DNA of 64,000 nt, from assembly GCA_011799875.1 (NCBI GenBank), contig CM022298.1, positions 264,795,757 to 264,859,756 on the forward strand, given 5' to 3'. The position numbers and the translations under genes were made by a program. Each line of letters begins with the position of its first letter. Within the stretch, counting starts at the first letter, position 1. The notes under the pieces were generated by a model, which made no database searches, was not told the origin of the DNA, and saw only the letters and a list, made by a program, of their open reading frames with translations. This DNA comes from Thinopyrum elongatum. Lineage: Eukaryota; Streptophyta; Magnoliopsida; Poales; Poaceae. This document shows, in pieces, positions 60,278 to 64,000 of the stretch.

Positions 60278-60846
60278 CTATAAGGGCACGGTAGGTGTTT
60301 TTTGCTTCTTTGATTTACTATTTTTCTTCTTGCCCTTCTCCTTCTCCTTCTCCTTCTCAATGAGGATCTTTATGTTTCTCTTCGCGGTGGTTCAAGACAA
60401 TGCGACATAGAGTTGACCATGAGAGAACACCGGATTAGGTAGGTAGACGCCAATAATTGGGATGGTCTGCCCTTGCGCCTTGTTAATCATCATAGCAAAG
60501 CTAAGCCTTACAGGAAATTGCTTCCTCTTGAACTTGAATGTAAACATGTCATTCTCAAACGGAAATAGGGGTATTCAAGCAAGGAAGAGCCTCCTACCCG
60601 CGTGTTGTCCAATCATGATTTCTGCGTCAATGCCGTTCCTCTCGAAACCTTAGACCGCAAGCCTCATCCCATTACACAGTCCATTAGCCGGATCAGTGTT
60701 CCTCAGAAGTATGATATGGTAGTTCAACTTCAGTTTGAATGCATGCGGAGGCAAACCGTTGGGAGTCAATCCGTTCAGGAACTCGGGAGTGTAGTAGCCA
60801 TATGGGTCGTCCTCTGCATTGTCAAATCTATGGTAGATTATCTCTT
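60278..60846 (-). pseudogene. C-terminal part of a Helitron-type Pif1 helicase, cut by CACTA-2
   Basis: The minus strand reads 'YHIILLRNTDPANGLCNG', 'FKRKQFPVRLSFAMMINKAQGQ', 'PVFSHGQLYVALS' and 'TTAKRNIKILIE', then a KE-rich tail to a stop at 60278. These are the closing blocks of the Pif1-like helicase in plant Helitron Rep-helicase proteins. Stops interrupt after 'NGMRLAV' (TAA), after 'RRLFLA' (TGA) and after 'VALS' (TGA, where Arg is usual). The sense ends at 60846, exactly where the CACTACTG terminus starts. It is the remnant of an autonomous Helitron, or a Helitron-derived host helicase fragment. Confidence 0.8.
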
Positions 60847-60879
60847 CACTACTGCAGGATGGTCCAAACGCGACAGTCG

Positions 60880-61280
60880 AATCAGAGACCCTTCGACGAA
60901 ACTGTGTGCGATGCATCAATCACAAACGGTGATGTAATAAAACCGTCAAAAAAATATGCAAAACGTTTGCGATGGCGGTGACATCAAACACGGTTCATAT
61001 TGGTGTTGCGTGTGCGATGAGTGGCAAACGGTTAATCCAGAAGAACTGTTTGCGATGAGGCAGAACAACCGAAACGGGCAGCCAGATGTGGGTGTGTGTG
61101 ATATACGACATATAGTTCACTAGGATGAACTGTGTGTGATTAGGCAACACAATAGAAATGGTTCAACTGAACAAGATGTGTGTGATACACGGCAAACAGG
61201 TCCGTAATCAGAAATGTCTGCGAAGACCAATAATAACACAGACGATTGCTGCTAATAAGCCGTGTGATTTGCTCTGTCTA
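60880..61280. repeat. CACTA-2 subterminal repeats
   Basis: Motifs 'tgtgtgcgatg', 'caaacggt', 'gaactgtttgcgatg' and 'gtgtgtgatatacg' mirror the block at 56280-56770, including the shared 'cagacgattgctgctaataa'. Confidence 0.75.
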
Positions 61281-61294
61281 CAGAAGAATAACAT

Positions 61295-61321
61295 TATATA
61301 TATATATATATATATATATAA
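61295..61321. repeat. (TA)n microsatellite
   Basis: A pure TA run of about 26 bases. The equivalent place in CACTA-1 (about 56260-56276) has a shorter TA/TG run. Confidence 0.9.
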
Positions 61322-61422
61322 CTGAAATAAACATCCAATTACATAAGTGACTATACAGATCATTCGCACACACCTCAATAAACAATTGTATGCATTCTAA
61401 ACTAGGAGAAACGATCGTCTAG

Positions 61423-62157
61423 TCATCTACTTCTTGTGATGCTCCCGCCACTGCTCTGTGGCTCGATCCCTCGTCTGGGGAGAAGACACTCCCTCATGTC
61501 AACGATCCGCATGTACATCTCGTAGCTTGTGTACGCGTCCTTGGCCACGTACTTGACGTGTTGTTCATCCAGTCTCTCATGCCAGACACTGTGCCAGGCA
61601 TTCTTGTCCTTCTTGCTCTCATCCTTCATCTTCATGTAGTAGGGGTCGATGATGGCCAAGGCGAGGTCAACCAGGGAGTTCTGTATGTTGTTGTCGCTGC
61701 CCCAGACCTTGTAGTGGTCCTGGATGTTGACAAGATTCTGGCATTTCAAGCCTGAAACCTTGAGCGCTTTTAGATCATTGGTGGTGTCCACCGTAGCAAA
61801 ACTGTAGTCGGAGCTGTTGATAAACCTGGAGAAACACTCACAAGGCCTTGTGGCCAGGTGGTAGTGGTAGACGAGGACGTCATGTTGCACGCACAACTGG
61901 GAGACGACAACCTTTTGATCGTGCCCGGCACGACCGATGGTGTACTTGAGGTCGAAGCCGACCACTTGGTACTTGTCCTCGGTAAGCAACTGCACCATAG
62001 TTTGGATGGAGCTCTCCACCAAGACCGGCTTGTTCGTGTACACCACCGAGAGGGCCTTCCCCCTCATGTGGGTGTCCACTACATGATGTGTGGTGAACTG
62101 CCCGCCGTTGTCATCGTCGGCCGTTGGGAGCGCCATTGGAGCCACGGGGAGCGCCAT
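61423..62157 (-). CDS. RNase D/WRN-like 3'-5' exonuclease-fold protein, intact frame, CACTA-associated
   Basis: 244 residues, uninterrupted; the start MALPVAPMALPTADD is the first Met in the homologous frame. Residues ~36-222 have the DEDD exonuclease fold: motif I 'VVGFDLKYT' (Asp69, with Lys71 where the family has Glu), motif II Asp128 in 'TTNDLKAL', and motif III Tyr203/Asp207 in 'YVAKDAYTSYEMY', the DEDDy pattern. Family enzymes trim nucleic acids from the 3' end. Loss of the motif I Glu suggests weak or no catalysis, or a binding role. It is transcribed toward the CACTA terminus 0.6 kb away. Its promoter is shared with the broken copy at 55348. It could be captured host sequence or a long-standing transposon gene. 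Confidence 0.75.
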   Translation of the reverse strand: MALPVAPMALPTADDDNGGQFTTHHVVDTHMRGKALSVVYTNKPVLVESSIQTMVQLLTEDKYQVVGFDLKYTIGRAGHDQKVVVSQLCVQHDVLVYHYHLATRPCECFSRFINSSDYSFATVDTTNDLKALKVSGLKCQNLVNIQDHYKVWGSDNNIQNSLVDLALAIIDPYYMKMKDESKKDKNAWHSVWHERLDEQHVKYVAKDAYTSYEMYMRIVDMRECLLPRRGIEPQSSGGSITRSR

Positions 62158-62601
62158 TAGAACCGCTGGATGTCCTCTCTGTATGTGTCGTCGTGGGTGT
62201 GCTTATTGTGTCGTGTGGCATGAGAGATGAAGGTAAATGGCCGCATGAATAAATGGGGGCCGGGCAGCCTGGATTCTCGGCGCGTCTGCATGGTAGTTTT
62301 TGCAGCGGGTAACTGCATCGTCGAGCCGCACCCGGCGCAACCGCATGCACACAAACGTGTGTGATCGTGCGCTGGCCCCAAACACTGGCAGCGCGCGTGG
62401 AGGGACGAGGGCAGAGCTCCCGGAGGGACGCGAGAGCAGAGCGCGCGCGGTGGGACACGAGCAGAGCGCGCCGCGGCCGCCTCAACCGCAAGCAACCACA
62501 CACATAGAGCAGTTGAACACGCTGGAAATGGTTGTCTACAAGCCGGCCAACAGTTGCATCGCTGCGTAGAGAGCAGCCGTGTGCTACACCACCGTCTTGG
62601 T
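62158..62601 (-). promoter_or_regulatory. Promoter/leader of the exonuclease-like gene
   Basis: GC-rich, with 'gcgcgc' and 'cgcgcgctctgc' repeats. It is homologous to 55010-55347 in inverted orientation. Conservation across both copies suggests it belongs to the mobile unit. No clear TATA box was identified. Confidence 0.5.
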
Positions 62602-62823
62602 CTATTAGTCCCCTTTATATTCTGTGCCATATTTTGACCTTAAATTTAACCAACAAAATGTTAATGCATGTTACAAAAATTATATAATTGGAAACTATGT
62701 TCAAATATGAATCCAACGATATAATCTCTGGCGACATGCATTCGTATTTTATTAATTAAATCTATAGTCAAAATTTGGCACAAAAATACATAGACGACTT
62801 ATAAACCATGACGGGGGTAGTAG
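62602..62823. mobile_element. Mariner/Stowaway-like MITE, left end worn
   Basis: About 220 bp with inverted arms. The left reads 'gtgccatattttgacc' and the right, reversed, 'gtgccaaattttgact'. The right terminus 'ctacccccgtcatggtttat' (reversed) resembles Stowaway-type ends, and the left terminus keeps only part of it. TA dinucleotides flank both ends. It carries no coding. Confidence 0.5.
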
Positions 62824-63067
62824 GTAATTTAATCACAAACATTGTTATTTTATTAACCATATGTGTACGTGTCCCTTCGTCCTCCTCTCGCACGTCTTGT
62901 CACCCCGCTGCCGCAGATGGCTTAGAGCACAAGCTTGAGCAGCGCGCGGGGGCGTTCTTTTGGCTAAACGGTGGTGATCCCATTCCCGCGCAACCGCGCA
63001 GGTTCCCGCGCAAGCTTCCCGCCCGAGTCTGTGAAATCCCCCAAAATCCCAATGCTTAGCAGCCTGC
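62824..63067. other. Upstream region of the last gene
   Basis: No gene seen. C-rich in its last part, with 'cccgcgcaa' repeated (about 62983-63014). Confidence 0.4.
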
Positions 63068-63076
63068 TATATAAAC
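63068..63076 (+). promoter_or_regulatory. Likely TATA box of the 63156 gene
   Basis: 'tatataaac' lies 88 bases before the ATG at 63156 and is followed by a CT-rich leader, a normal plant core promoter layout. Confidence 0.6.
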
Positions 63077-63155
63077 CCTCACGGCCGGCGAGTCCTGCAT
63101 CGCATTTCTCCTCCCTCCCTGTAGCTTATCTAGTCTGCTTCTCCCACAATAGCCA

Positions 63156-63926
63156 ATGGCACTGGTCCGTCGTCATCGCTCAGCCACTCCGCCGTCATCA
63201 GAGGACAGCTCTAGCTGGGAGGCTACACCGTGGTGGCAGCGCAGTCCCCGGCGTAGTGTAGTTTGCGTGGCGTCCTTGTTGGGTGTGCGCCGAACACCCA
63301 CCACACGCTCCGCCGTCGCTGCCCGTCGGTAGCTGTTGCCGGCAGCCGTTGCCACCACCCCACCGTCTGCCGCCATGGCCGCCACACCACCGTCGAAAGC
63401 CAGGGCCATCGCCCGCTCCGCCGCCGTGGCCCGAAGGCGGGAGGTGGCCGTCATGGCCGCCACCCCACTGCCGGCCACCGTGGCCATCACCCGCTCCGCC
63501 GCCACGGCCCGAAGGCAGGAGGTGGTGGTCGTGGCCACCACCCCATCATCGGCCGCCGTGGCCGTCAGCCCACCATCGACCGTCGGGGTCATCACCCGCT
63601 CCGCCATCGCCGCCCGAAGGCGGGAGGCGGAGGTGGAGGCCCGCACGTGCATCAGCGACCTTGCGCGCTACATCGAGTTCCTGCGGGAGGAGGAGGAGCG
63701 CCTCATTGAGCACGCAAAGAGCCTTACCGCTGCCGTGGCAGCAGTACACGCCGCCGCAGAGGCGAGGAATCAGAAGATCTACGAAGAGAACCACCACTTT
63801 GAGAGGGGTCGTCTGGAGCAGCAGAGGGCGTTTGAGGTGAGCGCCGCTGAAGGTGCAGCAGCGGCAGGCACCGTATTGCAGTTGTCCAGCTCGTCGGTAG
63901 GCTCCTCCTCCTCTGCCTCTTACTGA
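63156..63926 (+). pseudogene. Unrecognised protein gene with repeat and coiled coil, one in-frame stop
   Basis: The ATG at 63156 opens MALVRRHRSATPPSSEDSSS. The same frame meets TAG at about 63330 and then stays open to 63926 (an alternative protein of 196 residues would begin downstream, at 63336 by its track start or at Met 63375). The middle has three 26-residue repeats of the form 'ATP...AITRSAA.ARR.EV'. The end ('LARYIEFLREEEERLIEHAK' onward to 'ERGRLEQQRAFEV') is charged, with heptad-like spacing, suggesting a coiled coil, followed by an Ala/Ser tail. I do not know the family. TATA box and leader argue it was once a real gene. Whether it lies inside CACTA-2 is undecided because that element's right end was not found. 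Confidence 0.5.
63375..63617 (+). repeat. 78-bp in-frame tandem repeat in the last gene
   Basis: Units start at 63375, 63453 and 63531, each opening with 'gccnccaccccan' or a close variant and containing 'cgctccgccnccnnggcccg'. The third carries an extra 27 bp. The spacing is a multiple of three, so the repeat grew while the frame was in use or without breaking it. Confidence 0.85.
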
Positions 63927-64000
63927 GCGCGCTCGATAGAGGAGAGGCTGCCGGAAGTAGTACAAAGCCCCTCCATAGTAGTAGTATTTAGGGGCTATTT

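Larger units (their letters stand above)
60847..62601 (-). mobile_element. Left end of a second CACTA-type transposon (CACTA-2) with intact exonuclease frame
   Basis: It begins CACTACTGCAGG, followed by 'cagagacccttcgacgaaac' and subterminal repeats, and extends rightwards through the exonuclease gene and its promoter. It is the inverted partner of CACTA-1. The left flanking triplet is CTT. No TAGTG end followed by CTT was found before the window ends, so the right border is open and the end given here is only the limit of homology. Confidence 0.68.

Noticed and set aside
56816..60846. Reading 56815 and 60847 as the two ends of one transposon
   Set aside because: The left one ends in TAGTG and the right one starts with CACTA, so both elements lie outside this interval; the interval is the surrounding sequence, not the insert.

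Overview
The window is nuclear DNA from a large, repeat-rich grass genome, most likely a Triticeae species (wheat, barley, Aegilops or rye). The basis is family recognition: BARE/Angela-type Copia LTRs, an Athila-lineage Gypsy, a coding-free retroelement with 4-kb LTRs that fits the Sukkula/LARD description, a Maximus-type Sirevirus, an Au-type SINE and CACTA-like ends. No database was searched, so family names are recognition-level calls. Almost every coding region is broken by stop codons or frameshifts. The longest open frames on their own are transposon-derived.

Bases 1-10183 hold a decayed Copia internal domain with its 3' LTR (3526-5360), about 1.1 kb of unclassified LTR-like repeat, and the left part of a second Copia (LTR 6453-7878, iMet primer site, gag-protease remnant).

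Bases 10184 to about 45900 form a deep nest whose joints can mostly be read to the base. A Sirevirus-type Copia (10184-10915 and 42860-45910) is split by a Gypsy solo LTR (10916-11943 and 42332-42859, duplication GTATA). The solo LTR is split by a non-coding LARD (11944-42326, duplication AGATG). The left LARD LTR is split by an Athila-type Gypsy on the minus strand (13302-30527, duplication CACAT). That Gypsy is split by an Angela-type Copia (21742-29592). The same LARD LTR also carries a 1.4-kb Helitron (31573-32983). The right LARD LTR preserves the empty target site of both the Gypsy and the Helitron. A hAT-like MITE sits in the Sirevirus RNase H region (43441-44021).

Bases 46-64 kb differ in character. 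They hold CACTA-type subterminal repeats, a B3-like multi-exon gene remnant, an uninterrupted AP2/ERF reading frame, a tandem array of units of about 505 bp, an F-box/FBD pseudogene, and two inverted copies of an RNase D/WRN-like exonuclease gene. Each exonuclease copy lies next to a CACTA terminus (56815 and 60847). Between them lie a relic of a Helitron Pif1-type helicase and an Au SINE. The right edge has a MITE and an unrecognised gene with a 78-bp internal repeat and a predicted coiled coil.

The most interesting candidate is the 46.8-62.6 kb stretch: CACTA-family ends associated with host-type genes (certainly the exonuclease, possibly B3, ERF and F-box as well), arranged partly as a large inverted repeat. 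The left end of the first CACTA element and the right end of the second were not found, so calling the whole stretch transposon cargo is a hypothesis.
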